NCBI GenBank assembly: GCA_002868905.1
Contig: PKUA01000009.1
Location: 1-64,000 of the forward strand
Reading direction: 5' to 3'
Source: Desulfuromonas sp.
GTDB taxonomy: Bacteria; Desulfobacterota; Desulfuromonadia; Desulfuromonadales; Geothermobacteraceae
DNA length: 64,000 nucleotides
Part shown: piece by piece, positions 15,544-25,151 of the stretch
How the letters are laid out: every line of letters begins with the position of its first letter
Position numbering within the stretch: position 1 is the stretch's first letter
Program-made: the position numbers and the translations under genes
Notes under the pieces: model-generated
The model's database searches: none
Told to the model about the DNA's origin: nothing
The model's input: only the letters and a program-made list of their open reading frames with translations

Positions 15544-17259
15544 TCAACTGGTCACCGCACCGCTGGAAGCCGACGAAACCAGCCGGGCGTATTTCGCCAG
15601 AACGCCGCGCTTGTAGCGCGGGGCGGGAGCACGCCACTGTGACAGGCGGTCACTGATGACGTCCGGTGTGAGCAGGAGGTTGACCTCGCCCCGCTCCAGG
15701 TCGATCTCGACGGGATCACCCTCGCGCACGACGGCCAGTGCCCCCCCGGCCTGCGCTTCGGGAGCGACATGGCCGATCATGATACCGTGGGTTCCCCCTG
15801 AAAAACGGCCGTCGGTGATGAGCGCCACCTCCCTGCCGAGACCCGCCCCCATCAGGGCCGAAGAGGGGGAGAGCATCTCCCGCATGCCGGGGCCACCCTT
15901 TGGACCCTCGTAGCGGATGACCATCACGTCCCCGGCTTGAATCCCACCCGACAGAATCGCCGCGGTCGCATCCTCCTCCCTTTCGAACACCCTGGCCGGT
16001 CCGGCGAAACGCTGCATCTCCTTACCGCTCAATTTGATGACGCACCCCTCTGCGGCGAGGTTGCCATGCAGCACCCTGATATGCTGGCCGGGCGGGGCGT
16101 AGGGCTGATCGGGGCTGAACAAGACATCCTGCCCCTCCGGCCGGCCGGGGACCTCGGTGAGATTCTCGGCCAGGGTGCGACCGGTCACCGTCAAACAGTC
16201 TCCGTGCAGGTAACCGGCGTCGAGCAGGGTCTTCATCACCATCGGCAGACCGCCGATGGCGTGGAGGTCGTTCATCACGTAGCGACCGTACGGCTTGAAA
16301 TTCCCAAGCAGCGGAACCCGGGCAGTGATCCGACCGATCTCATCCAGGGACAAATCGACCCCTGCCTCGTGGGCCAGGGCCAGCAAGTGCAGCACGGCGT
16401 TAGTCGACCCTCCGAGGGCCCAGGCAACGGTCAGGGCGTTCTCGAAGGCCGCGCGCGTCATGATGTCACGCGCCGTAACTCCGGAGCGCACCAGCTCAAG
16501 AACCGCCTGAGCGGTGCACACAGCGTCGTTCCGCTTCTCCGGCGAAAGGTCATTGTCACGCCCCACGGCCAGGTTGGAGGCGGCACCGGGCAGGCTCATG
16601 CCGAGGGCCTCGATGGCGGATGACATGGTGTTGGCGGTGTACATCCCGGCGCAGCTACCGGCGCCGGGGCAAGCGTTGCATTCGATGGCATGCAGCTGCC
16701 CGGCATCGATTTTCCCGGCGCAATGGGCGCCGATCGCTTCGAAGGCGCTGACGATATTCAACGCTTCCCCTTGGTAATCTCCCGGCAGGATACTCCCACC
16801 ATACAGGGTGAGCCCGATCAGATCGTTGCGCGCAATCGGCATCAATGCTGCGGGGATTGTCTTGTCGCAACCGGACAGGGTGACGACCGCATCGACCCGG
16901 TAACCTTCCGTCATCAACTCGATACTGTCGGCGATGACTTCGCGGCTGACCAGGGAATATTTCATCGCCTCGGTCCCCATCGAGATACCGTCGGAGACAA
17001 CCGGGGTGCCGAATACGATCGCCTTGCCGCCCGCTTCCTCGATCGCCTGTTGCAGAACGTCGCCAAGATCGCGCAGGTGATCGTTGCACGGGGTGCCGTT
17101 GCTGTAGGGAACGGCCAGGGCGATAAGGGGTTTGTCGAAATCGTCGTCGGAAAAACGGACCGCCCGCAACATGGCCCGGGCCGCCGTCCTTTCGACCCAG
17201 GTCCCGCTCGTCCTGCGGCCGGTGATCTCACTGCTCCGTCGTTTCATCCCCCGTCTCAT
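15544..17259 (-). CDS. ilvD: Dihydroxy-acid dehydratase
   Basis: The enzyme converts 2,3-dihydroxy-isovalerate and 2,3-dihydroxy-3-methylvalerate to the 2-keto acids of valine and isoleucine. This 571-residue protein carries the IlvD/Edd Fe-S cysteines and blocks: [36 protein letters not shown] and the catalytic-serine region [13 protein letters not shown] near the C-terminus. The start at 17259 overlaps the ilvN stop (ATGA); a second ATG at 17247 is also possible, since GGGGG lies directly against it. It is the last gene of leuCD-ilvBND. Confidence 0.95.
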   Translation of the reverse strand: MRRGMKRRSSEITGRRTSGTWVERTAARAMLRAVRFSDDDFDKPLIALAVPYSNGTPCNDHLRDLGDVLQQAIEEAGGKAIVFGTPVVSDGISMGTEAMKYSLVSREVIADSIELMTEGYRVDAVVTLSGCDKTIPAALMPIARNDLIGLTLYGGSILPGDYQGEALNIVSAFEAIGAHCAGKIDAGQLHAIECNACPGAGSCAGMYTANTMSSAIEALGMSLPGAASNLAVGRDNDLSPEKRNDAVCTAQAVLELVRSGVTARDIMTRAAFENALTVAWALGGSTNAVLHLLALAHEAGVDLSLDEIGRITARVPLLGNFKPYGRYVMNDLHAIGGLPMVMKTLLDAGYLHGDCLTVTGRTLAENLTEVPGRPEGQDVLFSPDQPYAPPGQHIRVLHGNLAAEGCVIKLSGKEMQRFAGPARVFEREEDATAAILSGGIQAGDVMVIRYEGPKGGPGMREMLSPSSALMGAGLGREVALITDGRFSGGTHGIMIGHVAPEAQAGGALAVVREGDPVEIDLERGEVNLLLTPDVISDRLSQWRAPAPRYKRGVLAKYARLVSSASSGAVTS

Positions 17260-17741
17260 TTCTCCAGCGCCGTCACGCCGGTGCGGGCGATCTCAATCAG
17301 GTGCTCGGAGCCGAGATCCTGCAGGAAGCCGTCGAGCCGATCGGTCGGCCCGGCGATCTGGACGATCCAGATGTCATGCGGCTGACGATCGAGAACCTCA
17401 AGCTGATACCGCTGTTGCAATTTCTTGAACTGTTTTTCCTCGAGTTCGAATTTGACGATGGCGACCTCCCGCCAATAACTGTGGTCGCGTTCGAGCTCCT
17501 TGGCGCGAATCACTTCAGTAAACTTCTCGACCTGCCGAAGCACCTGGGTCACCTTCGCTTCGTCGTCCTCACGCAGGGTAATGGTCATACGGCTGACGCC
17601 GGGCACCTTGGCCTTGCAGACGGTCAGGGTGTCCACGTTGTACATTTTGCGCCGGACCAGGCTGGATATTTTGTTGAGAGTTCCCGGCTTGTCCTGCACG
17701 AAGGCGAGGATGGCGCGTCGTTTCATCGGTTTGGCTGTCAT
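17256..17741 (-). CDS. ilvN: Acetolactate synthase small (regulatory) subunit
   Basis: This 161-residue protein has an N-terminal ACT domain ([20 protein letters not shown], then [22 protein letters not shown]) and the C-terminal domain typical of the long IlvN/IlvH type. It activates the catalytic subunit and confers feedback inhibition by branched-chain amino acids, usually valine, at the ACT dimer interface. It lies 62 bases downstream of ilvB and overlaps ilvD by four bases. Confidence 0.95.
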   Translation of the reverse strand: MTAKPMKRRAILAFVQDKPGTLNKISSLVRRKMYNVDTLTVCKAKVPGVSRMTITLREDDEAKVTQVLRQVEKFTEVIRAKELERDHSYWREVAIVKFELEEKQFKKLQQRYQLEVLDRQPHDIWIVQIAGPTDRLDGFLQDLGSEHLIEIARTGVTALEK

Positions 17742-17803
17742 CGCTCTTTTCCCGTTTCAGTTGAGTGTGTTGCTGTAAAGCATCACGTTGCACTGGAGGT
17801 GAA

Positions 17804-19534
17804 TCATTCGGCCTGGTTCGAAACGATCATGTCGCCGAACCCTCCTCCTGCCGGGATCATCGGCAGAACGATCTCCGAAGGGTCGCAAATAAATTCGAGG
17901 ATGCAGGGGCCCTGGTGGTCGATGGCGAAGCGCAGCGCCTCCTCCACCTCGTCGAGCAGCGTGACTTTCCGGTAAGGGATCCCGTAGGCTTTGGCGATCA
18001 ACTCATAATCAGGACTCTGCATCGGCGTTCCCGCGTAGCGCCCGTCGAAAAACAGGGTCTGCCACTGGCGGACCATGCCGAGATAGCCGTTATTGAGAAT
18101 CATGATCTTGACGTCGACCTGCAGTTGCATGACGGTCCCGAGTTCCTGGATGTTCATCTGGAATCCGCCGTCACCGCTGATCGACCAGACCCGCTCGTCG
18201 GGACGTGCCAGCTTGGCGCCGATGGCCATCGGCAAGGAGCAGCCCATGGTGCCGGCACCGCCGGAGGCAAACCAGCTGTTCGCGGTCTGGAAGTTATAAA
18301 AGCGGGCGGCGATCATCTGGTGCTGTCCGACGTCCGGGACGACGATATCTCGACCCTCCGTCAAGTCCGAGAGTCGGCTGACGATGCTCTTCATCAGGAG
18401 CTTCCCCTCCTGCCCGACTCCCTTCTCCAATTCGGTCGCCATCGACTCCTGCATGGTCCGCCGATTGGCCTCGACTTCTTTCAGCCAGCGGCGGCGTGGC
18501 TTGCACACCAGTTCCGGATCGCTGAGCATGACGTGCAAAGTGCGATAAACGTCGGCATTGATGGCGACAGTCGTCGCCACGTTCTTATCGAGTTCCGAGG
18601 GGTCGATCTCGACGTGGATTACATCGGCGTTGCGGGCATATTCGTTCAGTTTACCGGTCACCCGGTCATCAAAGCGCATGCCGAAGCTGATGATCAAATC
18701 GGCGTTCATCACCGCCCGGTTCGCTTCGATGGTTCCGTGCATCCCCATCATGCCGAGACTCAGAGGATGATCCGCCGGCATCGCCGAAAGCCCGTGCAGG
18801 GTGAAGGCGACCGGTATGTTGGTCTTCTCGGCGAACTCCTGCAGCATCGCACCGGCGTTGCTGGCAATCACGCCGTGTCCGCAGAACATCACCGGCCGTT
18901 CGCTGCGGTTGATCATGCCGATCGCCCGATGAAGCACGTCCCGTTCCGGCGATGGGTGGTAATAGAAGCCGGGGAGCCGCGGTCGGAAGCTGCGCGGGTT
19001 GAACTGATAGTCGGGAGCCGTTTGCTGGAGCTGAACATCCTTGGGAATATCGATGACCACCGGTCCGAAGCGGCCGGTGGTCGCGACATAGAACGCTTCA
19101 TGAATCGTTTTCTCGACTTCCTCGGCAGCGAGCGGCATATAAGTCTGCTTGCAAATCGGCATCATGACGCCAACCACGTCGCTCTCCTGGAACGCATCGG
19201 TAGCGATGACACCGGTCGCGACCTGCCCGGTAATGGCGATGATCGGAACCGAGTCCATGTGCGCGTCGGCAATCCCGGTCACCAGGTTCATCGCGCCCGG
19301 ACCGGAGGTCGACATGCAGACGCCGACCTGGGGATGCTCAGTCGACAGTGATGCCCGCGACAACCCCTGGGCCATGAAAGCCGCCCCCTGCTCATGGCGC
19401 GGCATGACGAATGAAAAATGTTGCTGCTTTTCCATTTCATCGAAAACCGGCATGATCGCTCCGCCGGTATAGCCGAAGATGTATTTGACCCCCTTGGCCT
19501 GCAGGGCTTTTAAAACCAGTTCTGTTCCTTGCAT
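17804..19534 (-). CDS. ilvB: Acetolactate synthase large (catalytic) subunit
   Basis: This 576-residue thiamine diphosphate enzyme condenses two pyruvates to acetolactate, or pyruvate and 2-ketobutyrate to acetohydroxybutyrate. The catalytic glutamate is in MPRHEQGAAFMAQG. The thiamine-binding motif is GDGGFQMNIQELGT...NNGYLGMVRQW. The FAD-binding middle domain (residues 190-340) holds GMMGMHGTIEANRAV and GMRFDDRVTGK. Start ATG 19534 is preceded by AGAGGAGACG. It lies 41 bases after leuD. Confidence 0.96.
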   Translation of the reverse strand: MQGTELVLKALQAKGVKYIFGYTGGAIMPVFDEMEKQQHFSFVMPRHEQGAAFMAQGLSRASLSTEHPQVGVCMSTSGPGAMNLVTGIADAHMDSVPIIAITGQVATGVIATDAFQESDVVGVMMPICKQTYMPLAAEEVEKTIHEAFYVATTGRFGPVVIDIPKDVQLQQTAPDYQFNPRSFRPRLPGFYYHPSPERDVLHRAIGMINRSERPVMFCGHGVIASNAGAMLQEFAEKTNIPVAFTLHGLSAMPADHPLSLGMMGMHGTIEANRAVMNADLIISFGMRFDDRVTGKLNEYARNADVIHVEIDPSELDKNVATTVAINADVYRTLHVMLSDPELVCKPRRRWLKEVEANRRTMQESMATELEKGVGQEGKLLMKSIVSRLSDLTEGRDIVVPDVGQHQMIAARFYNFQTANSWFASGGAGTMGCSLPMAIGAKLARPDERVWSISGDGGFQMNIQELGTVMQLQVDVKIMILNNGYLGMVRQWQTLFFDGRYAGTPMQSPDYELIAKAYGIPYRKVTLLDEVEEALRFAIDHQGPCILEFICDPSEIVLPMIPAGGGFGDMIVSNQAE

Positions 19535-19575
19535 CGTCTCCTCTTCCTCATGGTCGGTTGAAGGTTCGGTCGGTT

Positions 19576-20214
19576 TCAGCTGAACAGCCAGGGTTCTTCC
19601 TGCCTGCGGCGAGCCTCGAAAGCCCTTATCTCATCGGCGTGCTGCAGGGTCAGGCCGACTTCGTCGATCCCCTGCAACAGGCAGTTCCTGCCAAACGGGT
19701 CGATTTCGAACTTCAGGGATTCGCCCCCGGGGGTGATCACCTGTTGCCGCTCCAGATCGATGGTGACCCGGTATCCGGAAGAGGCCGCGACTTCGCCGAA
19801 CAACCGGTCGACCGTCTCTCCGGGCAGGCAGGCCGGAACGATTCCGTTCTTGGTGCAATTGTTCGCGAAGATATCGGCAAAACTGGGCGCGATGATCGCC
19901 CGAAACCCGAAATCGAACAGGGCCCAGGGAGCATGCTCCCGCGACGAACCGCAACCGAAATTGTCCCGCGCCAACAGGATCTGTGCCCCGTGGTAACGCC
20001 CTTGATTCAGGACAAAATCAGGATTGAGCGGGCGTCGGCTGCAGTCCATCCCGATCTCGCCATGATCAAGATAGCGCCATTCGTCGAACAAAAACGGTCC
20101 GAATCCGCTGCGCTGGATCGACTTGAGAAACTGCTTGGGGATAATGGCGTCGGTATCAACGTTCGAGCGATCGAGAGGTGCGACCAGGCCGGTCAGGGTA
20201 CGAAACTCCTGCAT
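19576..20214 (-). CDS. leuD: 3-Isopropylmalate dehydratase small subunit
   Basis: This 212-residue LeuD is of the bacterial long type. It begins [20 protein letters not shown], has [20 protein letters not shown], and the swivel-domain signature [20 protein letters not shown]. It completes the aconitase-like enzyme with LeuC, isomerising isopropylmalate in leucine synthesis. The start at 20214 lies two bases after the leuC stop, with GGGAG in leuC as ribosome site; the frame upstream of it lies within leuC. Confidence 0.95.
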   Translation of the reverse strand: MQEFRTLTGLVAPLDRSNVDTDAIIPKQFLKSIQRSGFGPFLFDEWRYLDHGEIGMDCSRRPLNPDFVLNQGRYHGAQILLARDNFGCGSSREHAPWALFDFGFRAIIAPSFADIFANNCTKNGIVPACLPGETVDRLFGEVAASSGYRVTIDLERQQVITPGGESLKFEIDPFGRNCLLQGIDEVGLTLQHADEIRAFEARRRQEEPWLFS

Positions 20215-20216
20215 GC

Positions 20217-21623
20217 TCAATTCTCCCACTGGCGGACATCGACGAAATGCCCTGCAATAGCGGCAGCCGCCGCCATGGTCGGGCTGACCAGGTGGGTGCG
20301 ACCACCCGGACCCTGGCGCCCTTCGAAGTTCCGGTTCGAGGTCGAGGCGCAACGTTCCTGCGGGTCAAGCCGATCCTCGTTCATGCCGAGGCACATGGAG
20401 CAACCGGGCTCACGCCACTCGAATCCTGCCGCCTTAAATATCCGGTCGAGCCCTTCCTCCTCGGCCTGCCGCTTGACCAGGCCGGAGCCCGGCACAACCA
20501 GGGCGCGTTTAATGCCTGCGGCGATCTTGTGTCCGTTGAGCACTGCGGCCGCGGCGCGCAGGTCTTCGATGCGACCATTGGTGCAGGACCCGAGAAAAAT
20601 GGTATCGGGGCGGATCTCGCTGATCGGTGTACCGGGCGCCAGCCCCATGTAGGCAAGTGCCCGCTGCATCCCCTCACGCTTGACGGGGTCCTCTTCCCGG
20701 GCGGGGTCGGGGACGCGCCCATCGATCGGGGCGACCATTTCCGGGGAAGTCCCCCAGGTGACCTGGGGCCGGATCGTCGCGGCATCGAGGCGAACGACCC
20801 GGTCATAGACCGCCCCTTCGTCGCTGTGCAGGGTCTGCCAAAAGCGAACGGCCTGCTCCCACTCCGCGCCGCGCGGGGCGAACGGACGTCCCTGGACGTA
20901 ATCGATGGTGGTTCCGTCGACGGCGACCATGCCGGCCCGCGCTCCGGCCTCGATCGACATATTGCAGATCGTCATCCGCCCTTCCATCGAAAGGGCTCGG
21001 ATCGCCTCGCCCCCGTATTCGATGACGTAACCGGTGCCGCCCGCCGTACCAATGGCGCCGATGATCGCCAGCATAATATCCTTCGCAGCGATCCCCGAAC
21101 CGGTCTGTCCGTCGACACTGACCAACATATTGCGCGCTTTTTTCTGGACCAGACACTGGGTCGCCAGCACATGTTCGACTTCCGAGGTCCCGATACCGAA
21201 CGCGAGGGCTCCGAGGGCTCCGTGCGTCGAGGTGTGGGAATCCCCGCAGACCACCGTAGTGCCGGGCAGGGTCACCCCCTGTTCCGGACCGATGATGTGG
21301 ACAATCCCCTGGCGGACATCGTTCATGGCAAACTCGGTGATGCCGAACTCCGCGCAGTTGGCGTCGAGAGTCTCGACTTGAAGCCGTGACAGCGGATCGC
21401 CAATTCCTTTCCCGCGATCTGTGGTCGGTACATTGTGGTCCGGAACACCGAGGGCCGCATCGACCCGCCATGGTTTTCGCCCGGCAAGACGCAACCCCTC
21501 GAACGCCTGGGGAGAGGTCACTTCATGCACCAGGTGGCGATCGATATAAAGCAGACAGGTTCCGTCCGCATCGCAGCGAACCAGGTGGCTTTCCCATAGT
21601 TTGTCGTAAAGTGTTTTTGGCAT
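20217..21623 (-). CDS. leuC: 3-Isopropylmalate dehydratase large subunit
   Basis: This 468-residue protein is the [4Fe-4S]-bearing subunit. Cluster cysteines are visible in the [15 protein letters not shown] region, in FLGSCTNGR and in [12 protein letters not shown]. It matches the bacterial LeuC of about 465 residues, not the shorter archaeal type. It is the first gene of leuCD-ilvBND. leuA, leuB, ilvC and ilvE are not in the window. Confidence 0.96.
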   Translation of the reverse strand: MPKTLYDKLWESHLVRCDADGTCLLYIDRHLVHEVTSPQAFEGLRLAGRKPWRVDAALGVPDHNVPTTDRGKGIGDPLSRLQVETLDANCAEFGITEFAMNDVRQGIVHIIGPEQGVTLPGTTVVCGDSHTSTHGALGALAFGIGTSEVEHVLATQCLVQKKARNMLVSVDGQTGSGIAAKDIMLAIIGAIGTAGGTGYVIEYGGEAIRALSMEGRMTICNMSIEAGARAGMVAVDGTTIDYVQGRPFAPRGAEWEQAVRFWQTLHSDEGAVYDRVVRLDAATIRPQVTWGTSPEMVAPIDGRVPDPAREEDPVKREGMQRALAYMGLAPGTPISEIRPDTIFLGSCTNGRIEDLRAAAAVLNGHKIAAGIKRALVVPGSGLVKRQAEEEGLDRIFKAAGFEWREPGCSMCLGMNEDRLDPQERCASTSNRNFEGRQGPGGRTHLVSPTMAAAAAIAGHFVDVRQWEN

Positions 21624-21703
21624 TATGTTCCCGGAGCTTTTTATCGAGACAACATGTCTTGGTTTCGAGCGGCAAAAACCGTTTGCGCCGCCAAAGAACT
21701 GTA

Positions 21704-21731
21704 ATTATGCGGGATGTCCGTAATATGTCAA
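21704..21731 (-). promoter_or_regulatory. Promoter of the leuCD-ilvBND operon
   Basis: On the minus strand, perfect TTGACA (21731-21726) and CATAAT (21709-21704) are 16 bases apart. Transcription would start near 21697, leaving a leader of about 75 bases before leuC. The leader contains GCGGC/GCCGC and AGACA/TGTCT short stems. I see no leucine codon run or clear attenuator. Confidence 0.65.
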
Positions 21732-21764
21732 ACTGAAAGCTATTGTTTGAACCACTCCATCCCC

Positions 21765-21794
21765 TTGCCAAGCGCCTCACTCATCCCGTATAAC
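21765..21794 (+). promoter_or_regulatory. Promoter abutting the DnaQ-like gene (possibly leaderless)
   Basis: TTGCCA (21765-21770) and TATAAC (21789-21794) are separated by 18 bases. The ATG at 21802 begins eight bases after the -10 box, where transcription itself should start. No Shine-Dalgarno sequence precedes the ATG, so the message may be leaderless. Confidence 0.5.
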
Positions 21795-21801
21795 AATCGC
21801 C

Positions 21802-22443
21802 ATGCCATCCAAAATCCATGAAACCGTCATCGTCCTCGATTTTGAAACCACCGGCGTCTCCCCCGACAGGGGCGACCGTGCCATTGAAATTGGTGCGGTG
21901 ATGCTGCAGCAGGGGACGATCGTCGACCGTTTTCAGAGTCTGATGAACCCGGGTATCCCGATCAACTCCTTCATCGAAGCCTATACCGGCATCACCAACC
22001 GGATGGTCAGTTCCGCCCCCGGGGTGGAAGAGGTGATGGAAAAATTCGCGGAGTTTATCGGCGACACCCCGCTCGTCGCCCATAATGCCTCCTTCGACCG
22101 ACGTTTCCTCGACGCTGAGTTCGGACGGATCCGCCGGCCGCGCAACAATGAATTCGGATGTTCTTTGCTGGCGGCACGCAGAATTTACCCCGAGGCCCCC
22201 AACCACAAGCTGGAAACCCTGGTGCACTTCAAGAACCTGCAAACGGACGGAACCTTCCACCGCGCCCTGGCCGATGCCGAGATGACGGCCCACCTCTGGT
22301 CAAGGATGCTCGAAGACCTGCAACAGAGTTACGGTCTCGAACATGTCAGTTTCGACCTGATGTGTGCCCTGTGCAAAGTCCCCAAGCGCAAAACAGCAGA
22401 TTTCCTCAATCGCCATTTCCACCGCGACCGGCGGACCGGCTGA
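21802..22443 (+). CDS. DnaQ-like 3'-5' exonuclease
   Basis: This 213-residue protein belongs to the DEDDh exonuclease family. Exo I is VLDFETTG (residues about 11-18), Exo II contains LVAHNASFDRRFL, and Exo III is HRALADAEMTAHL. These contribute the four acidic residues and the general-base histidine. It is similar in length to PolC/epsilon-type exonucleases, but short single-domain homologues also act in repair or RNA decay. The C-terminal 50 residues include a Cys pair (MCALCKVPK). yaeQ follows 26 bases later and may be co-transcribed. Confidence 0.88.
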   Translation: MPSKIHETVIVLDFETTGVSPDRGDRAIEIGAVMLQQGTIVDRFQSLMNPGIPINSFIEAYTGITNRMVSSAPGVEEVMEKFAEFIGDTPLVAHNASFDRRFLDAEFGRIRRPRNNEFGCSLLAARRIYPEAPNHKLETLVHFKNLQTDGTFHRALADAEMTAHLWSRMLEDLQQSYGLEHVSFDLMCALCKVPKRKTADFLNRHFHRDRRTG

Positions 22444-22469
22444 GCCGAAAACCAGCCAGAAAGATCCAC

Positions 22470-23015
22470 ATGGCCCTCTCCGCCACAATTTTCAAAGTTC
22501 AACTGCAGGTTTCCGACCTGGACCGCCAGTACTACGCCGACCACCAACTCACCCTGGCGCGCCACCCCTCGGAGACCGATGAGCGGATGATGGTACGACT
22601 GCTCGCCTTTGCCCTGCACGCTGATGAGCGACTCGGTTTCACCAAGGGACTCTGCGTCGATGACGAGCCTGATCTCTGGCAGAAGGGTTTAAGCGGCGAG
22701 ATCGATCTCTGGATCGACGTCGGGCTACCGGACGAGCGGCGGGTACGGAAGGCATCTGGTCGTGCCAGACAGGTTGTACTTTACATCTACGGAGGACGGA
22801 CTGCTGACCTCTGGTGGCAGAGAAACAGCTCAGCCTTAGGCCGCTTGAGCAATCTTGACGTGATTGAAATATCCGAAGAAACCAGCCGGGGAATGGCTGA
22901 AATTGCCAAACGGAGCATGCAGGTGCAATGCACGATACAGGACGGCGAGGCGTGGCTCAGCTGCGGGGACCAAACCCTCCACTTCACTCCCCGTCACCGC
23001 ACAAATCAGGAGTAA
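22470..23015 (+). CDS. yaeQ: YaeQ family protein
   Basis: This 181-residue protein has the YaeQ blocks MALSATIFKVQLQVSDLDR, YADHQLTLARHPSETDERMMVRLLAFAL, PDLWQKGLSGEIDLWIDVGLPDERRVRKAS and VVLYIYGG. Structures of this family show a PD-(D/E)XK nuclease-like fold; the conserved GEIDLWIDVG corresponds to the acidic active-site strand. No substrate is known. The E. coli homologue was once linked to suppression of an rfaH defect. Confidence 0.93.
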   Translation: MALSATIFKVQLQVSDLDRQYYADHQLTLARHPSETDERMMVRLLAFALHADERLGFTKGLCVDDEPDLWQKGLSGEIDLWIDVGLPDERRVRKASGRARQVVLYIYGGRTADLWWQRNSSALGRLSNLDVIEISEETSRGMAEIAKRSMQVQCTIQDGEAWLSCGDQTLHFTPRHRTNQE

Positions 23016-23062
23016 ACAGACTTCATAAGCGGGAGAGATCTGATTCTGTCTTAAATCATGTC

Positions 23063-23091
23063 CGGGGAAGCGGTCCGCACCTTGTTCCCCG
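23063..23091. terminator. Hairpin between convergent genes
   Basis: CGGGGAA (23063-23069) pairs with TTCCCCG (23085-23091) in the 128-bp gap between yaeQ and the minus-strand methyltransferase. The 15-base loop is long and no U-run follows, so its termination strength is doubtful. Confidence 0.35.
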
Positions 23092-23143
23092 ACCTGCCTG
23101 AAAAGCGTTCGCTCAGACTCTGCTCCTACCGTAGGAAAACTAT

Positions 23144-24115
23144 TTACGCTTCGCCACCATTCCCGTTAAAGCGTTTTTCGCAGGCCCGGGATATCGCTTC
23201 GATATGCCGGGTATCGGTCCCGCAGCACCCCCCGAGGACATTCAATCGCGGCAGACGCCTGAGTAACTCGGCGTAGCTTTCTCCAAGCTCTTCGGGGTTG
23301 CCGTCGTCAAGCTCTTCGGCCTGATCAAGTTCGGTGTGGCTCAGGGCCGAGGCGTTGGCCCGCATACCGCCAATTCTTTCCAACCAGCCGCGACCATTCG
23401 AAAAGAGGTGTTTGAAATGACTTGGATGCGCACAGTTGATCATGTAGTAGGCCGGGCCATGGTCCGTCGCGATATCAACGGCCGATATCGCCTCCTCCAG
23501 GCTCTCCCCGGAAGGAAGAGAACCGTCGGTTTCGAGCGTAAAAGAGATCACCACCGGAATCCCGACGGACTGTGCAGCGCGGGTCAAGCCGACAGCTTCG
23601 GAGCTGTAATTCATGGTAAATGCGCTCACCATGTCAGCATCCGAATCGGCCAGAACTTGAACCTGCGGGCGATGATACTCTTCTGCCTCACCACGTGACA
23701 TCATGTTGTCCGACACATAACCGTCCCCGCGCGGCCCCATACAGCCGCTGATGACCATGGTCACACCGGCGTTATCGGCCCGGGATCGTAACTCCTTGAG
23801 AAGCTCGATCGCACGACGGTTGCAGAGATCGACCTGTTCGGGGGAATAACCGATTTTCCTCCCCCAGTCATAGCTTGCCCGCCAGGTACAGCTCTCGAGA
23901 ATAAAGCCTGTCCCCTGACGCACCGCGATGTCGATGTAAGACTGGAAATAACGGCTCAGTCGTGTTCGTCCCTCATCATGATCGAGCAGGGTGAAGGCTG
24001 CAAATTCAGGCAGATCCATGCCATCGTGAAACACCAGGGTGGTTTCAAGCCCACCGTCCGTCAAAAAAAGACCGCCGCTCAACTGTGGCAGTCGCTCTCT
24101 GTAGAAGCTCATCAT
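23144..24115 (-). CDS. Homocysteine S-methyltransferase family protein
   Basis: This 323-residue stand-alone homocysteine-methyltransferase (BHMT/MmuM) barrel opens with LTDGGLETTLVF. Zinc ligands are expected in MINCAHPSHF and NVLGGCCGTDTRHI. It lacks pterin- and B12-binding domains, so the methyl donor is probably a small molecule such as S-methylmethionine. The window also has a full B12-dependent methionine synthase, making this a second route or a salvage enzyme. The start MMSFY is preceded by GGAG. Confidence 0.88.
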   Translation of the reverse strand: MMSFYRERLPQLSGGLFLTDGGLETTLVFHDGMDLPEFAAFTLLDHDEGRTRLSRYFQSYIDIAVRQGTGFILESCTWRASYDWGRKIGYSPEQVDLCNRRAIELLKELRSRADNAGVTMVISGCMGPRGDGYVSDNMMSRGEAEEYHRPQVQVLADSDADMVSAFTMNYSSEAVGLTRAAQSVGIPVVISFTLETDGSLPSGESLEEAISAVDIATDHGPAYYMINCAHPSHFKHLFSNGRGWLERIGGMRANASALSHTELDQAEELDDGNPEELGESYAELLRRLPRLNVLGGCCGTDTRHIEAISRACEKRFNGNGGEA

Positions 24116-24303
24116 CCTTCTCCATCACCAGAGTTGTTTAGCAAGATGACTGACAAGGTCATATTTTACCATGCGACAATGAATTGTCATGCCGGCTCGA
24201 TAGAAAATTTTTTCCGTTCCAGGCGGCCTGATCCGAAGGACATGGTATTCTTTTCAAAACGAAAAAAGCCGGACCCACAGAGATCTTACAACAGGAGAGG
24301 GTT

Positions 24304-24981
24304 ATGAAAATCCTGATGGTTTTGACATCCCACGAAGAACTCGGCGAAAGCGGAGAAAAAACCGGCTTCTGGCTCGAGGAGTTCGCTGCACCCTACTATG
24401 TGTTCAAGGACTCAGGAGCTGATATCACCCTTGCATCACCGCGCGGTGGACAGCCCCCAATGGATCCCAAAAGCGGACTCGCAGAGTTTCAGACCGAAGC
24501 GACCGAGCGGTTCCAGGGGGATAAGGCTGCGCAAGCAGCCCTGGCGAACACGCTCCCCCTCGCCGGCATCGACCCGGCAGAGTTCGACGCTGTCTTTTAC
24601 CCGGGTGGACATGGCCCGTTGTGGGATCTGACCGAAGATGCCGATTCCATTCGTCTCATCGAAACGATGCATGCCGCCGGCAAGCCGGTCGCCGCAGTCT
24701 GTCACGCACCCGCCGTGCTACGCCACGCCAGGCGACCCGATGGCAATCTCCTGGTCGACGGCAAGGACGTGACCGGCTTCTCCGACTCCGAAGAGGCGGC
24801 GGTCGGGTTAAGTGAAGTAGTCCCTTTCCTGCTCGAGTCAGAGCTTAGAGCGCGCGGAGGAAAGTATTCCAAGGGGGATGACTGGATGTCGCATACGGTC
24901 GTAGATGGGAACCTTGTGACCGGACAAAACCCGGCGAGTTCGATGGACGCAGCTCGCAAGGTTTTGGAGCTGTTGCCCTGA
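24304..24981 (+). CDS. DJ-1/PfpI family protein (Hsp31-like)
   Basis: This 225-residue protein of the type 1 glutamine amidotransferase-like fold has a nucleophile elbow AAVCHAPAVL (Cys about residue 137), an upstream FYPGGHGPLWDL and the early glutamate-rich ESGEKTGFWLEEFAAPYYVF. This arrangement matches the Hsp31/YajL-like glyoxalase III and deglycase group, which handles methylglyoxal damage or acts as a chaperone. GGAGAGGG precedes the ATG. It is a single gene, divergent from the homocysteine methyltransferase. Confidence 0.88.
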   Translation: MKILMVLTSHEELGESGEKTGFWLEEFAAPYYVFKDSGADITLASPRGGQPPMDPKSGLAEFQTEATERFQGDKAAQAALANTLPLAGIDPAEFDAVFYPGGHGPLWDLTEDADSIRLIETMHAAGKPVAAVCHAPAVLRHARRPDGNLLVDGKDVTGFSDSEEAAVGLSEVVPFLLESELRARGGKYSKGDDWMSHTVVDGNLVTGQNPASSMDAARKVLELLP

Positions 24982-25151
24982 CAAATTACCGGATTGATTT
25001 TTCACCAGACAAAACAATTTATGTAATTATGGCCCCTTAACAAGCCTGCGAGTTTGACTTCACCAAAAACGAGCTTGACCCTCTCTGCGGTTGTCCCGTA
25101 TTCTTCCGTAATTCAATCTCGAACTTCATTTGAGCTTATGGAGGAGTCGCC

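Noticed and set aside
17765-19351. 528-codon plus-strand open frame opposite ilvB
   Set aside because: It mirrors the third-position GC bias of ilvB and contains no recognisable domain; ilvB is certain.
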